Notes under the pieces: model-generated
The model's input: only the letters and a program-made list of their open reading frames with translations
Told to the model about the DNA's origin: nothing
Databases searched by the model: none
Origin: Zygnema cylindricum
Lineage: Eukaryota; Streptophyta; Zygnematophyceae; Zygnematales; Zygnemataceae
Direction of reading: 5' to 3'
Length of the DNA: 64,000 nucleotides
NCBI GenBank assembly: GCA_037447655.1
Contig: JBBHKE010002952.1
Span: 315,591-379,590 of the forward strand
Shown here: positions 1 through 13,427 of the stretch, in pieces
Layout: each line of letters begins with the position of its first letter
How positions within the stretch are numbered: position 1 is the first letter of the stretch
Made by a program: the position numbers and the translations under genes

Positions 1-3000
1 GAAGTGCCTCACTTTTCTTCAGAAGTTCTTCAAAAATGTATTCTCGAATCTCGGGACGAGAATTCTGTGCTTTTTCGGTCAACCATTGTAAGGTTTTCAA
101 AACTTCCCCTGTGGAATTTGTTCCAATCGTTAAAGAAATCATAACACGATAACCTCGTTTCCGAGATTCGACGTCCGGTGAACTTGCTTCTCTCTCGATC
201 TTTATCCTTGTTTCTGAATCACGAATGTCTAAAAGACATTCTAAATCGTCACGGAAATTTGTTTTCAGACTCGGGCAGTCCAACAACTTCGTAATCAATT
301 CCACTCTTTTATCAAGAGGCAATAGTCCTAAAATACCGTGGAGTGAAGGACGAGATCCGGAACGTCGTATTCTAGATCCGTCATGAAAAGTTTGTCCTTC
401 CCCATCCCACATAATCAAAAGTGCATTCAGTTGCGTGTCATTCAAGCTCTTGAAAACTGAAAGACGGCTTTCAGGGGACACACTTTCTAAAATGATACTC
501 CACAAGTCCCTTTCCAATTTGGTTAATGAAATCCTTCTGGAAAACGAAGGAAGGACAAAAGCGTTCCACCATATCGACAAAAGGTCAAAAGAAATATCAT
601 TATTCAGAGCTGATTTTTCCTGCGACTTGATCCAATTTTTCGACAAAATTAAACAAATGCCCATTCCGAGCTCTTGAGAATCGAATTGGACATACCCTTT
701 CATTCTTTCCCAAAGCTGGACTTTTCGGAAAAAAGAGAGGAATATCAACTGTTTTTGTGCAGATAAACTTTTGTTTACTGCCCAAAACTTTGAGAGTTTC
801 TTACGTCTCTCTTTCTCGACCGATTCCTTTCCATTCTCTAAAAGCTCTGTAGAAGACAAAAAAGCCATTCCCTCCTGCGTAAAAAAATCGACAGCGAAGT
901 TTAATAGCCATGACCACAACATCTCACTCTCTTGTAATATCACATTCAACAATTTCGAGGGAGTTTCTGAAAAATCCAGTTCCCAGGGTCTGGAAAGAAC
1001 GATTTGAAATTCCTCTGTTGTCAAACATCCTAACCCAAGAATGATCAAACAATTTATCAAAGAATCCCAGTACTTCTGAACTTCCAAAGCTTTGCTTTTT
1101 CTTTCTTCTGAATCAATCCCACAACGATCTGCCGCAGCATTAAACGAATCTTTTGTCGGTTTAATTTTCACTAAAACATTATGTAAAATCCGACACCATT
1201 TTACAACCTGATTTCGTTGCTCTTTAGACAAATAGCTAAACCAAGGCAAGTGGTAATCCGCAGTACCGATAGCCTCTTGTAAAAACAGAACAGAGGAATT
1301 TTGTAACATTGCTGCGACACAGAAACCCTCTTTAGTCAGAGAGTCCGAAAGAGAGGAGGCCAAAGTAAGCATAGATTCAAACCAAAACTCATTTTTTTGC
1401 ACTATTTGCATCATTCCTGACCAGAACTCGTTTGGAAGCAAATAAATTACGCCTCCATGTAACTTATAGAGGCCAACGTTTTCCAACATTGTAAAACACT
1501 CCTCTCTCGCATTTACGGAAAGCAGTGAGAGATTGTCAGATATACAACACGGGAGACACGGAATCTCGAGCATTTTTTCACTATTGACGTTGGAAAGGAG
1601 TGGACAGAAGAAAAAACTCTCCACATTTGTTCGAGAATTTCTACAAGGAATATAATCCATATACATCGCCAAAAGCTCTTTGCATCGCATTTTTGCATCT
1701 TTTCCGTTAAGAAGACGCTTCCAATCACAAACCATGCTCCATTTTTCCCAAACGTGAGAAACTGTTCTGTTCCCTTTCTCCGATTTCCGAGTCTGAGAAT
1801 TTAAACTTTCCGCCATCTCCTTCTCCATCTCGTCTTCATGACTGCCCACCTTTTCCAGATCGGAACGGAACAAACGGAGGAGCGATTCTCCATGGAAATG
1901 CGCAATTTTCTCGCGTCGCAATTCGCTGACATCACGCAAAGCATTAAAATGTCGTTCCACGACATCAGGACTGCACCCGTGAAATATCGCAGCCGCTGAC
2001 CTAGTCTCGTTTTTCTCCAACGCTCTTTCCACGAACCAATCGACAACACCTGTCCTCCTCTGTTTCACACACGCTAATAGCAGAAGCTTCTGCGTCGGCC
2101 GAGGAACAGATAAAATACGATTTTTCAGCGAATCGTCGTCTGCCAAGTGACGCACATATTCTTTGGAGGCGAGTGGTTGAAAACGGAGACTGGGAGATTC
2201 GAGGACAGCTTCTAGGGCTTCCAGACTGCCAGAGGCAGCTGCTGACGTCAAACCTAAATGTTGGGAGAGGTAAGATGCTGCCACGCAACATTCTTGCGAG
2301 CTGGCGACAACCTGCACAGAAAACGAAACAGAATGGAATGTTAGTCCATGGAAAGGGAGAGGGAGAGGGAGAGGAGGGGAAAGGAACAGTAGAGTGGTTA
2401 TGACAAGTAATTACAAATAATGTTGGAGTGTTTTTCAAAAACACAAACTTTTCATGTTTTCACAGTACAAGTACTATCCTAAAAAAGAATGGCAAGCCGC
2501 ACAAATTACAACTATGGAAATACTGATAGAAATTGACAAGTTCTTGCTATGTTTCACCTAAACCTCAAGGCAAAGCAATAAATCAGCATCCTGTATTGTA
2601 TAATGAGACCACTAAAACAACACAGATAGAACGAGGTGTTTGCATTGTGGTAGGAGTGACGAAACAGAAAGTTAGGTATTCACTTCAATTCAAACCTAAC
2701 GGGGAAGAAATGTAAAGACTTAACAACATCCTAGCCGACCAAAATTGGCGCTTGGATTCCTTTCAAGACCTTAGACACACTAATTAAATTCACACACATT
2801 CGACTTCGATAAGTACGACTCTCGTGGCATCTTTAACTATTTTATAGAATTTCCTTAAGCTTGAGACTTGTCGCTTAACAAGTTTGCCTACTATTGTAAA
2901 CATTCACACTTTGAAACAAATGACTATTGTTGCATATTTAAAATGTTTTCTAGGCATTTGAAAGGCTTTTCAATTTTTTTACGGTTTTTATACCTAGAAC

Positions 3001-3641
3001 GCGAAGCTAGAGTTAGACGTTGGCATGTTTCACATAACATATACGAGGATTTTTATATTGTTTCAATAATTGAATTGTTGAACTTAGTATGCAAATTTGT
3101 ACAATCTACGACATGAAAAACATGCAATAGAATTAAAAAAAAAAATTAAAATATCAATTCACTTGTGATGTGTCAATTTGTGATGGTAAGCCTTTTCAAC
3201 GAATTGACTTAAAACAAAAAATGGCATTACCTTCGAAATAAATAATTTGGGGGAGGAAAAAGAAGTTACAAAAATGAAACAAGACAAAAATCAAATAAGA
3301 CAAGAATCCAATGATTCAAATAATAATCCAACGGTTTTTCCATTCAGTAATACAAGAACACAGGAAAGGCCGAAAGGGCGGACAAAGAAGCAAAGAGGTG
3401 AAGTACAGAGGCAGTACAGTTGCTGTACTTTATGTTCACCCGTACGGTCTTGCACGCCGCAAGCTGGCTGCGGATTGGTTGCCGTAAGACGCGCTATGAT
3501 TCGTGGCAGGTCGGGCGAACCGCGCAACTGAACGGCTCGTACGGCTGCGACACTTGTGCGACGGTTGTACGAAAGAAGTTCCGCCTGCTCCAGCAAGTCT
3601 GCGACAGCTGCTTCAACGGCGTCGTTAGACTCGCAAGCCAT
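1..3641 (-). CDS. Unrecognised large, probably helical protein (partial, runs off left edge)
   Basis: I do not recognise the family. A reading frame of about 770 codons is open on the minus strand from 2311 to the left edge, preceded by a TGTGCAG acceptor at 2320-2312. A GC-rich first exon at 3641-3429 starts MACESNDAVEAAVADLLEQ and can splice in phase 0 (AAA|GTACAG) to the exon at 2311 (VVASSQECCVAASY). That gives at least 840 residues. The sequence is rich in Leu, Ser, Glu and Lys with no signal peptide, membrane segment or catalytic motif that I can name. It looks like an alpha-helical scaffold or HEAT/ARM-like protein, but this is only an impression. The intron at 3428-2312 holds short tandem AG-rich sequence and no other gene. 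The gene is divergent from ARPC1. The exon 1 to exon 2 link is inferred from phase; a further small exon could lie between. Confidence 0.7.
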
Positions 3642-4717
3642 TTTCCTACGGGAAATGCGCGGGCGGGCGGGCGGGCGGGCAGGCGGGCTCGCGGCGGACT
3701 CGTTCGTTTCAGGTTTCCGTCAAATTTACACCACATTTATCCTGTCAGGCTTGTGGGTTACGGTACGTTCCCGTGTGTTAAAGCAAGGGCATTCTTCTGT
3801 CGTTTTCCTCAAAAACTTAGCTCGCAAGAGAAGATCGTTTGCCGTACAAACAAATTGTAAAAAAACGCAACACAATTTGCGTCATTTTGAAACTTAAAAA
3901 TGTACTCAAATTTGTCGTCTCGCTATTCTCGACCCACTGCCACGTCATTCCGGCTCATCATCAAACTCTACTCGCGAGGTGATTTTAGTTGAAGTAAAAA
4001 CCCTAAACATATAGCCCTAAAAATCCGAGGTGCCCGGGCGAAACCTATTCTGTAACATATTTGCCGCACGAAATTCCCTTTTATATGGAGTTTCCGCACA
4101 GTATACTGGTTTAATGCATAGTTCAAAAGTAGGTGAAAGTAGGCCCATACAATATGCCTATTGTACGCAAAACATACAATATGACCTTAAGACCCATATT
4201 GTATTCGGACCTATTCGGACCAATTAAAAAATTCGGACCAAAAATTGGACCAATTAAAACATTCGGACCAAAAACTTTTATTTTCACCGTCAGATTCGGA
4301 CGATCGGACGGTCGCTGATCAAAGTAGCGATCTAAGAAGATTACATGAAAAGCCCATAACACAACTTACGATAAAGGCGCCGACCAAAGGCCTACCATAA
4401 AAACGCCTACTTTTGAACTATGGTTTAATGCGACAATTCTAAAAAATGTTCGCACGTTTCGAACAGGATGTAGAACCTACGGTTTTCACGAACCAGCATG
4501 GGATGGACGCCATGTCTCCTCCTCCTCACATGGCTTCTTTCCCACCTTCTCACTAACAGTAGAAGCATCTGGGTGAACATAAACAGTGTTATGGCGTCCA
4601 ACAGCAACAAAACTGAAATCAAATTATACAAACTAAGCGATATTCTGTAAGCACAGAGAAGTGTACTTCCGGTTGAATTCTTGCAAGAAGGTTCAAGAAG
4701 TGACTTTTCGACTGAGT
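3642..4717. promoter_or_regulatory. Divergent intergenic region between the unknown gene and ARPC1
   Basis: This 1.08 kb spacer separates two genes reading outward and must hold both promoters. Near the minus-strand start codon is a CpG-rich stretch with a short GGGC tandem run (about 3659-3686). A plant telo-box-like AAACCCTAAA lies near 4002-4011. A 304 bp MITE occupies 4118-4421, about 300 bp upstream of the ARPC1 start. I see no convincing TATA box. Confidence 0.4.
4118..4421. mobile_element. MITE family A, copy 1
   Basis: A 304 bp element with terminal inverted repeats ATAGTTCAAAAGTAGG and CCTACTTTTGAACTAT. It is flanked by a perfect 10 bp target-site duplication GGTTTAATGC at 4108-4117 and 4422-4431. 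Internal direct repeats of ATTCGGACCAATTAAAA are visible. It encodes no protein. Near-identical copies lie at 36375-36677 and 57419-57721 in the opposite orientation. The 9-10 bp duplication points to mobilisation by a Mutator-like transposase (inference). Confidence 0.93.
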
Positions 4718-7700
4718 ATGGACTTAATGGCGGAAGCAGAGGTTCATCAGCTTGCAGCATGCATATCATGCCATGCCTGGAATTCCGACCTTACACGTGC
4801 GGAAACCTTGCAGTTTCCACTTTCCTATGTGTTTTTTTTTTTTTTTTTTTTTTCGGTTTTCAAGTTTTTCGGAGAACGTTGCAATACTGCAAAATTTACC
4901 AATTATTGAAGCTTAACATAATTATTTCTGGCGTGCGGTGCAGCAATTTTAGGATCTACATTCGTTGTTACAAGAATATTTCTAAACGATTATAATGAAA
5001 CACGTCTTCTTTTAGGGTTGCTGGGGTCCAACAGTGCTCGCCATTTGCCCTAATAATTCAGAAGTACACATCTACTCTGCACCAGAATGGGAAAGACGCT
5101 ATGTTCTCAGCAAGGTCCTTCTTTTACCATTCTTTCTATTTTTAAAAGCTCCGTAAGCCTCAAGAAAGGTCTAAATCATCCTTGAAATTTAGAAAACTCA
5201 GAAAACACTGTGGACCCTGAAAGAAACTTGAAAGCTCTTAAAAAAACCGTAGAAGTCCTAGAAAAACCTGCAACACCCTGGGAAACCTCAGTAAACCATA
5301 AAAAAATTCGAAGGAATGTTTGGCAAACTTGCTTCAATCATCAATTATTTTTTAGTTTTTCAAGTTGCAACCAACTTAAATCCCTGCTTGTCAATTTATG
5401 TCTAAACTTTTGCTTTGTATGCTTTTTTCATCTAGTTGTACTTGACCTTAAAAACTAGTGGTATGCATTGAACTCATCGATTTACTTCATGTCAGACCTT
5501 GGATTGATTTCAAGTCCATCAGATTCTTTACCCTTTTAAACATTGTTTTACGCTTGGCGACAAAGATGCCATTTTATCAGAACTCATTTTTCATTCCATA
5601 TGCTTTGTTTTACAACTTCCATTTTTCTTAGTGATTTTTTTCCTTCTCTTACTGTTTTTTTAGCTATACTTGTCTACTGTTTTTTTTTCCTGCTCTTACT
5701 GTTTTTTTTGCTGCATTTGTCATGAGCAGCACGACCAGCTTGTTTCAAGTATCGATTGGGCACCTCAATCCAACCGTATTGTGACATGCTCTCACGATCG
5801 AAACTCGTAAGTTCAAGTCTTGCATTTATTGTGCTTTAGTCACTCTTAAGGTAATAAAGGAAACAAGTCTTTTGGCTGATTATTAACGTTGTACACTTGA
5901 ACGGTTTGTGGTTTGCAAACACAATTTTTTGGTGTTTGTAAGAAAACAAGTGAAGCTGCAATTCGGCATCGGGGCGGTTTAAGTTTATATGATATTGGAA
6001 AAATGTCATTTTCTTAATCACGACCTTTTCCTTCTAATTTAACTTTGAACTATTTCCACAATACTGTATAGAAAGGTTTTGCTGTATTGCTAGTCGGAAG
6101 TTTTACAACGTCAGTAAGTTTAAATTTATGCCCCGAACATTATGCATGTCATCCCAAGCAATTTACCCTGTCCATCGCAAGAAGTGAAATAAGAAACTTG
6201 TCATTTACTGGTATGGTTGCGATGCAGTTATGTGTGGCACATGGAGAATGGTCGATGGGAGGCCACTTTGGTGATTTTGCGAATAAATCGAGCAGCTTTG
6301 TGTGTGGACTGGAGCCCTCGGGGTAAGATTCTTCTAGCCAATATTTACCTCCTTAGTGTGCATTAATAAAGCATTTTTGCTCATGTCTACCTACTTACCA
6401 TGCATTAATAGAACATTTTTGGCCAATGTTTACCACGTTAACCTGCGTCAATAAAGCATTTTTGCCAATGTCATTAATTTTTTTTTCCCAATCCTTCATG
6501 TTAACCTGCACTAGTAAAACATTTTAGCCAATGTTTACTGCGTTAATCCATTAATACAATTTTTTTTGTTACCTTGTAACATGCGTTAATAAAACATTTT
6601 TGCCAATGTTTACCTCTTTAACGTGCACTAATGAAACCTTTATTTCCTCTTTTAAAGCAAGTCTTCATGGCAATTTCTTACATTTTCTGGATTGGTTGCA
6701 TGCAGAGAATAAGTTTGCTGTCGGTAGCGGAGCTAAGAGTGTGTGTGTGTGTTTTTACGAGGCAGAAAACAACTGGTATGTCATCTCACTCAGATGGGTT
6801 TAAATACATGGTACATGATACCCTTATCACCTTTTACAAAATCCAAGGTATTTGTAAGCTAAGTGGAAGGGAATTAGGTGGTTTTGTTAAATACACATTA
6901 AGTCATCTTACTCAGATGGTTTGAAACATATATCACTTATGACCTTTGACAGATCCACAGTATTTGCTAGCGTAGTGGAAGAGGAATTAGGTGGTTCTGT
7001 TAAACATACATCATGTGTTACTCAGCAAGGCAACCGATATAGGCGAAGTTACCAGCATTAGTGTGGATTAACGTTGTTAAGACAACAATAACTTGTTAAT
7101 CAAAGCCACGTTTATGATGGTGAGCCATGTCGTATTCCTCCAATGCATGAAGTTCTCTATGTTTTTAGTATTCTTGAGTCATTGGATATTGGAATCACGC
7201 ACCAAACTTGTATTTTACACGTCATGTTTGGCACCTCACACATCACAAAGTATACTTTCACTTTTCTTTTTTCATTGGCCACTTTTCAATCTCCTCACTT
7301 CTTCTCATACTCCTCACTCCATGCATATTTTTTCCACTCTCCACAAATTCACGCTCAACATTGAAGCTTAATTTCACATTAGATACGCACTTTTATGATG
7401 AATGATTTAAAATCTAATTAGTAAATGCATCCAGTAGAAAATGGGTTTGCAGGTGGGTCAGCAAACTGATTAAGAAAAAACACACCTCCTCCGTTACTGG
7501 TGTTGCTTGGCATCCCAACAATGTAAGTACGACATTTGTGTCACTTTATGCCTTAATCGGGGCTCAAATGTTTTGGAAAATTGTCTTATTTTTTATTTAT
7601 CTTAAACAACATTACTAACTATGGTTTCCTTCGGGAACCTTAAAAAAACAATCAAGGGAAGTGCAATAGTTCTCTCACTTTATGTGTTAATTGAGGATCA

Positions 7701-9991
7701 AATGTTTTTGGAAATGAAGTTGAATTCTTTCTTGTCTTGATTTCTTTTATGTTTAAACAACATTATTAACAACTGTTTCTTTCGGGCATTCTTTAAGGTG
7801 GACAGGGACTTCTTGCAACCACGTCCACTGATGGAAAATGTCGAATTTTTGCCGCGGCAATCAAAGGCGTGGATCCAAAGTGTGTTTTTAATTTTCAGCA
7901 ATAATGTGTGTTTTTAAATTTTCTGCAATAGTGTGTGTGTTTTTAAGTTTCTGCAATGGAAGCCGTAGACCCAACGTGTGTTTTGAAGTTTTTATGTTGC
8001 ATAATTAAGGTTTTTAATCCTTTCATTAAACAGTGAGGATTCATTTTTTTTTTTTTTTTTATTTTGTCACAATTTTTTGTCAATTGGGGTTGAATGCAGA
8101 ACGGACTTCACTTCACCATTTGGGGAAAGCAAATTTGGAGAGGTAAAGTACGAGTTTATGAAGTATAATATAAGTTTTTTTAAGTATAAGTATACGTATA
8201 GTATTTATAATATAACTACGAAGTAAAAGTATATTTAGTGTGTTGTATGCCAACTGTGAATGCTGTGAATGCAAATTTTTTAATTTTTTAAAAAGCCGTT
8301 TTTTTTTTTCCTAGCAACTTTTGCAATTGTACTAACACAAGGCTCATAGTAAACACAATTTTTTGAAGCTTTTAAGTAGTCGTCCTTATTTTATTTTTTG
8401 CAGCAACTTTTACAATTGGACTTGGCGATCGGATGGGCATTTGGAGTTCGTTGGTCGCCATCTGGCAATTCTCTCGCTTTTGTAGGTAAGTTTTTATTAG
8501 CAGTTAAGTTTTTATTAACAGTAATGTGGTTCTGTTATTTAACACTGCTTTGGTTTTGTTGTATTCACACTAGGTGTAGTTTTGTTAACGAAGGTTGTAA
8601 TTCAGTTAACAATTTGGGTAAGTTTGTTGTCATTGAGACAAGAGTGTGGTTTTGTTAACCAAAAATATATCTCGGTTAACAATGCTTATCCATATTAATA
8701 TTTATACGATCCTCCCAAAGCAGTGGCTTTCTACAAAACTTAATAATTGTACTATGTATTTATAGATACTTATGATCGGATTTATCTTAAAGGCCATAGG
8801 GTAGCTTAGACAAAAGAGAAAGGATTGGAAAAGCATTTTTTCTAAGAATTTAGACATTCGAGGGGCATTTATCTGAAGGAAAAAACCTTTGAACGAAATC
8901 TTTCTTAAGGATAATACGTTTACGGGTCATTTTTATTTTAAGGTAATGACATATGATCGAAATACTAGCAATTCCAGTAATTCCAGTATTTCTGATGTAC
9001 GGACAATGCTGCACGTGATGGGATTACTGAGAAACCAAGATGACACATGACCTTACTTTTAACAACTATAATGATAAATTTCGTTAGGAAAAGTACGTAA
9101 AATGAATTTGTTAAGGACTACTGCAATTACTGTTCGCAATAATGGCTTTACTGTTGATTTTTTTACTGCACGTTAGGAGTAAAATACTTGGTTCCCACCA
9201 GTAACAACTGTTATTTTTGGTTTTTTTTCGAATTTGGGTTCTTTTTGGTTTTTATTGTTTGTACTTGGCACGTACAAAAGTTTCACTTTCATTACTGTGG
9301 GATTACTGGCAGTAACTGCAGTATTTTCATCATATGTAATTACCCTAATCAGGAAAGGCATATAAAAATCCATTTTTCTTGAGAAAAAGGCATTCACAGG
9401 GCATTTGTGTTAAGAAATTAGTTGACGATTAAAAGGCAAATTAAAAGGCACTTTTCTTGAGATATAAACATTGAAATCGCATCTTTATTTAGAAAAAGAA
9501 AACATTCTCTTGAAAAAAGGATAAGGGGAAATGAGTGCAGGTCATGATTCGAGTCTCCACGTTATTAGTGATGTCGGGCCTTCCCTCACTCCTCACTCTC
9601 TCCGTCTACGTCACCTTCCCTTACAGGATGTAAGAGAGAAGCGTTCTTCCTTGGCGAGTTTGTGTGTGAGAGAGAGATGGGAGAAGGAGAGAGAGAGAGA
9701 TGGGAGAAGGAGAGAGAGAGAGATGGGAGAAGGAGAGAGAGAGAGAGGGGAGAAGGAGAGAGAGAGAGGGGAGAAGGAGAGAGAGAGATGGGAGAAGGGG
9801 AGAGAGAGAGAGAGAGGGGAGAAGGAGAGAGAGAGTTGGGAGAAGGAGAGAGAGATGAGAGAAGGAGAGAGAGAGAGAGGACCAGGGGGGGGAGGGAGAG
9901 AGAGAGACGGGTGAGAGAAGCGAGCGCGTATTGAAACACGGAAAATAAAATTGTGTAAAGATGGGGAAAATGGGTTCAATTTTTTGCAATT

Positions 9992-10035
<44 letters not shown>

Positions 10036-12845
10036 CTCTCTCTCTCTCGGTTTTTTACTTTCTCTCTCTGTCTTCCTCTCTCTCTCTCTCTTGCTTCTCC
10101 CACTTTCTCGGACTCATCTCCATCTCTCTCTCTCCCTTGCTTGCTTTTCGTCATTCTCTCTCTCTCCTGGCCCTCGTTTCGCCTCCCCCCTCCCTCCACC
10201 CTCCTCCCTCCTCCCTCCTCTCTGTGGAACATCCTCTTTGCGGAACCCTCCTCACTCCACCCTCCTCCCTCCTATCTGTGGAAATTGAGCAGCTTTTGTT
10301 CCTTTCGGAAACGGCCCTTATAGCGGTCGGTTTTGACAACAACCCTCTATTCTTCTCTTCCTCTCCATCCTCTGATGGAAATTGGTAAGTTTTTTTCTAC
10401 TTTCTAATACCGAGGTAGAGAGAGAGAGAGAGGGAGAGGGGGGAAGAGGGACAGATTGGGAAGGAGAGGGAGGAAGTCGGAGGAGAGGGAGGGAGGGAGT
10501 TAGAGAGGGAAGAAGAGGTAGGGAGAGGAGAGGGGGAGAAGGGGAAGTACTTTCAAAAACCACACTAAATTTGGTTAGTTTTCAGCAATCCGATACTGAA
10601 ATTTTTTCTAAGTCCTATGCTCCCCTCTCTCAAGTTAAGACTTACTAAAACTTACTTTCACAATAAGGGGGAGGGGGATGGGGAGAGAGGGAAGGGGAGA
10701 GCGAGAGGAAGGGGTATGAAAGTTTGAATTGTTGCAAGAAAATCTCAAACATCAAGTATTTTAAGAGAACTAATTTGTTTTTTTTTTTTCTTTTGCAGGA
10801 ATTTTGTATCGCAACTTGATGAGGTGAAAGAGCCAAAGACAACCACACGTGTGGCCACGCAGGTGAGAGGGGGAGGGAGAGGTATTGAAGTGGAAGTCAT
10901 GGCCGCGGAAATGAAAGAGAGTCGATTGAAATGAAAGAGACGTCAGGGGAGTTTTGAGCTCAAAAGAAGTACTTATATACTCAAAAACTGAACCTGTATA
11001 GTTCTTAACGTGAATAACAAATTACGGATGTATTTATGATGATCCTACAATAATGGTTTTTCAACAATTTTTTTTAGGATGGTCCGACAATAATGTGTTT
11101 ATAGACGGTCTTAACAAAAACAATGTGAATTGAATTTTCTCTTAAGAAAGGAAAATTCGAGATCTCTCTCAGATATAGCAATGTATTTATAATGATCTTA
11201 TAGTAATCTACAATAATATCAGTAGTTAACAAAAATATTGTAGAAATATGTTTAGGATTTATCTGTTTGGAACTTTTTTGAGTTTCAGTTTTCCGATGCG
11301 TTTGGAAAATTTGACGCCCAAACGAGACGAGGAGAGAATGCGGAAAGTGTGGAGCCCACTCGAGCTCCCAACACCCACCATCGAAACTGTATCACGTAGG
11401 TTTTATTTTTTGAAACAGTATCGAGTACGTTTTATTTTTGAAACAGTATCACGTAGGTTTTGTTTCTTGAAACAGTATTACGTAAGTTTTATTTCTTGAA
11501 ACAGTATTACATGAGTTTTATTCTCTGAAACAGAATTGCTTTCGTTTTATTTTTTGAAACAGTATCACGTACGTTTAATTTTTTGAAACAGTATTACATT
11601 CGTTTTATTCTTTGAAGCTGTACTAAGTGTAAAGTTTTTTTTTTCGTCCGTGGTGTTTCTATGGCTGCTGACTGTCAGTTCTTTTCTGGTTGAACGGTTC
11701 CTTTAACAACGTTTTTTTGTCAGATCTTTTTTTTCATCAAATGGTTTTCTTTTTTATTTCTGTTTCACAGACATTTGGTCTCACACGTTTCTAGCCTTAA
11801 AAAGCTTAAAACTTTCAGTTATTGACTGAAATTTGAAGGCTTGTTAAGGGCGTAATGTACATATATCGAAACCGGGCGATAAAGTAACGCTTGGTTAAGA
11901 TCCTAATTTAACAGAATTTCAGCTAATTATTGAATTTTTTCATTTTCCAAAGTGAGTAATTTACACATCATGAAATGAAAGTTGTTTACTGGAATTTTTA
12001 ATGTTTGTTGACGGGAAAAATTGACAGTTGTTTGTGACTACTGTGCAGGTGTATTTTTCCCTTGACGGGAACTAATGACAGGGTTGTCACAAAATTTTCC
12101 ACATCAGGTGAGAGTTTTGGCAGATAACTTTTTATCGATACACAAATATATATAGATGTTCATGCACACGTATCGCATCAGGTAAACCGATATCGGATGT
12201 GTCGATACAGTTTTTGAAAAGATGTATGCATTTTTTATTTTTATTTTGCTTTTTCCCGGTTGTGCTGATACTGATGTGTCGCCGGATATTTCAGGTGTTT
12301 TAGGGATTATAGTTCGGGGTTTTTAAAATAAATCACTCATTTCCAATAATCAGCAAATGTAATATGCTACGTCATTACTAGTTATGTTTGTAAATTTACA
12401 CTAATTTGTTTTTGTTTCACTCAAAAATGCTGTTTGAATACCATAAACGTTGTAAGGAAGCGATATTCCGTGAATTTTTATTAGAACTAATAACACTAAA
12501 TCCGGTGTTGGTTTTTTTTTAGGCCCTTGGAACTTAAAATAGTGTTTATAACACTAATTATTTTTATAAATTGTTCATATTACTTAGACCTATATTAATA
12601 TTGATAACTAAAAATCAAACCCCCGCTATTTATTTTTAGCACTAATAGCGATCCCCAGTGATAATTTATAATGTGTTTTTTTTTTTTGTTTTTTTTTTGT
12701 GTTTTTTTTTATTATGTTTTATTTAGACTTTTTAATTTGGGCAAAACTTGGGTATTGGGAGGGTTCAGGATTAGATGGAAGGGTGGTTCTTTGGGACGTC
12801 TCTAAAATTCTATTGGCTGGAGCTTTGGCCGAAACCCACTTATGA
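4718..12845 (+). CDS. ARPC1: ARPC1, Arp2/3 complex WD40 subunit
   Basis: ARPC1 is the WD40 beta-propeller subunit of the Arp2/3 complex, which nucleates branched actin filaments in the cytoplasm. I assemble 15 exons in phase: 4718-4796, 5035-5114, 5730-5806, 6228-6322, 6706-6775, 7453-7522, 7806-7879, 8100-8142, 8404-8485, 9541-9629, 10293-10384, 10799-10862, 11289-11395, 12049-12107, 12769-12845. The sum is 1158 nt, 385 residues, normal for the family. Diagnostic segments in order are ITCHAW-like [150 protein letters not shown]. All introns read as GT-AG. Several introns carry GA/CT arrays. Two exon edges have been copied locally (11383-11625 and 12948-13020). A MITE-like inverted-repeat end (ACTAATAGCGATCCCCAGTG) sits in the last intron. 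Confidence 0.96.
9662..10211. repeat. Complementary GA and CT arrays in ARPC1 intron 10
   Basis: The intron 9630-10292 holds an interrupted (GA)n array with GGGAGAAG spacers at about 9662-9912, followed by a (CT)n array at about 9995-10211. The two arrays are complementary, so the transcript could fold into a long hairpin that brings the two splice sites close together (inference). Long open frames here are repeat artefacts. Confidence 0.9.
10413..10720. repeat. GA-rich microsatellite in ARPC1 intron 11
   Basis: Purine-rich GAGA/GGGA repeats at about 10413-10548 and again at about 10668-10715 lie in the intron between exons 10293-10384 and 10799-10862. They have no coding content. Confidence 0.85.
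11383..11625 (+). repeat. Tandem array of an exon 3' edge with its splice donor
   Basis: ARPC1 exon 13 ends CGAAACTGTATCAC|GTAGG at 11395/11396. The same string (GAAACAGTATCACGTAGG followed by TTTTATTTTTT) is then repeated about eight times, at roughly 30-36 bp spacing, to about 11625. Several copies keep a GT at the donor position (GTAGG, GTACG, GTAAG); others have decayed (ATGAG, ATTCG). The array grew from the exon end itself. Copies with an intact donor could give alternative 5' splice sites. Confidence 0.85.
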
Positions 12846-12947
12846 CTCGAGATTTGAAAATATAGATTGAAAGAAAAAATGGAAAAAATTGTGATGTTTA
12901 ATTGGTCTTGTTTTACAATAAAAAAAAAAAAAAGTAATATTTTTTTG

Positions 12948-13020
12948 GGGCGGCTCAAAAGTATTATTGGCTCGAGCTTTGGTCGAAACCCACTTACGAT
13001 AAGAAAATTCGAAAGTTTTT
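12948..13020 (+). pseudogene. Decayed copy of the ARPC1 last exon 3' end
   Basis: The sequence from about 12948 (GGCGGCTC...TATTATTGGCTCGAGCTTTGGTCGAAACCCACTTAC) repeats the end of exon 15 at 12797-12845 and some 3' flank, with substitutions. The stop codon TGA has become CGA-like sequence, so this copy is not a usable terminal exon. It is a local duplication about 155 bp downstream. Confidence 0.8.
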
Positions 13021-13355
13021 TTTACGAGCAATTTTAACTTGCGCGCAGCTTTGATTTGTGAACAAATAAAGAAAAACACAAAAAACAATAAAAATGGTAA
13101 GTGTATGTCTCTATTGCGGACAAATCACAAACCACCAGAAAAGCAATTGTTCATTAAGCCCAAAAGTATTTTTTGTACATTCTGTAATGTTGTATTATAT
13201 ATTTATTTCGGTTTCCCCGTGGACAAATTAAAGAAAAAAATATTATAGGAAAGTGATGATGTTGATTTTGTTTTATAATTTTCTCGGTTGGTGAGGGAAA
13301 ACTGATGTTAGGATTTCCTTTTCTTTTTTTGGAATCAAAATTGTGGATCTTTTTT

Positions 13356-13427
13356 AGTTTCACTACGAGATGCTAAATAAAGTTTATGAAAAGTTTCACT
13401 ACGAGATGCTAAATAAAGTTTATGAAA
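13356..13427. repeat. 36 bp perfect tandem duplication
   Basis: Two adjacent copies of a 36 bp unit beginning AGTTTCACTACGAGATGC, at 13356-13391 and 13392-13427, about 510 bp past the ARPC1 stop codon. Confidence 0.9.

Noticed and set aside
9531-10563. Open frames of 90-200 codons on both strands
   Set aside because: They are translations of GA/CT arrays in an ARPC1 intron (Glu/Arg or Ser/Leu only).
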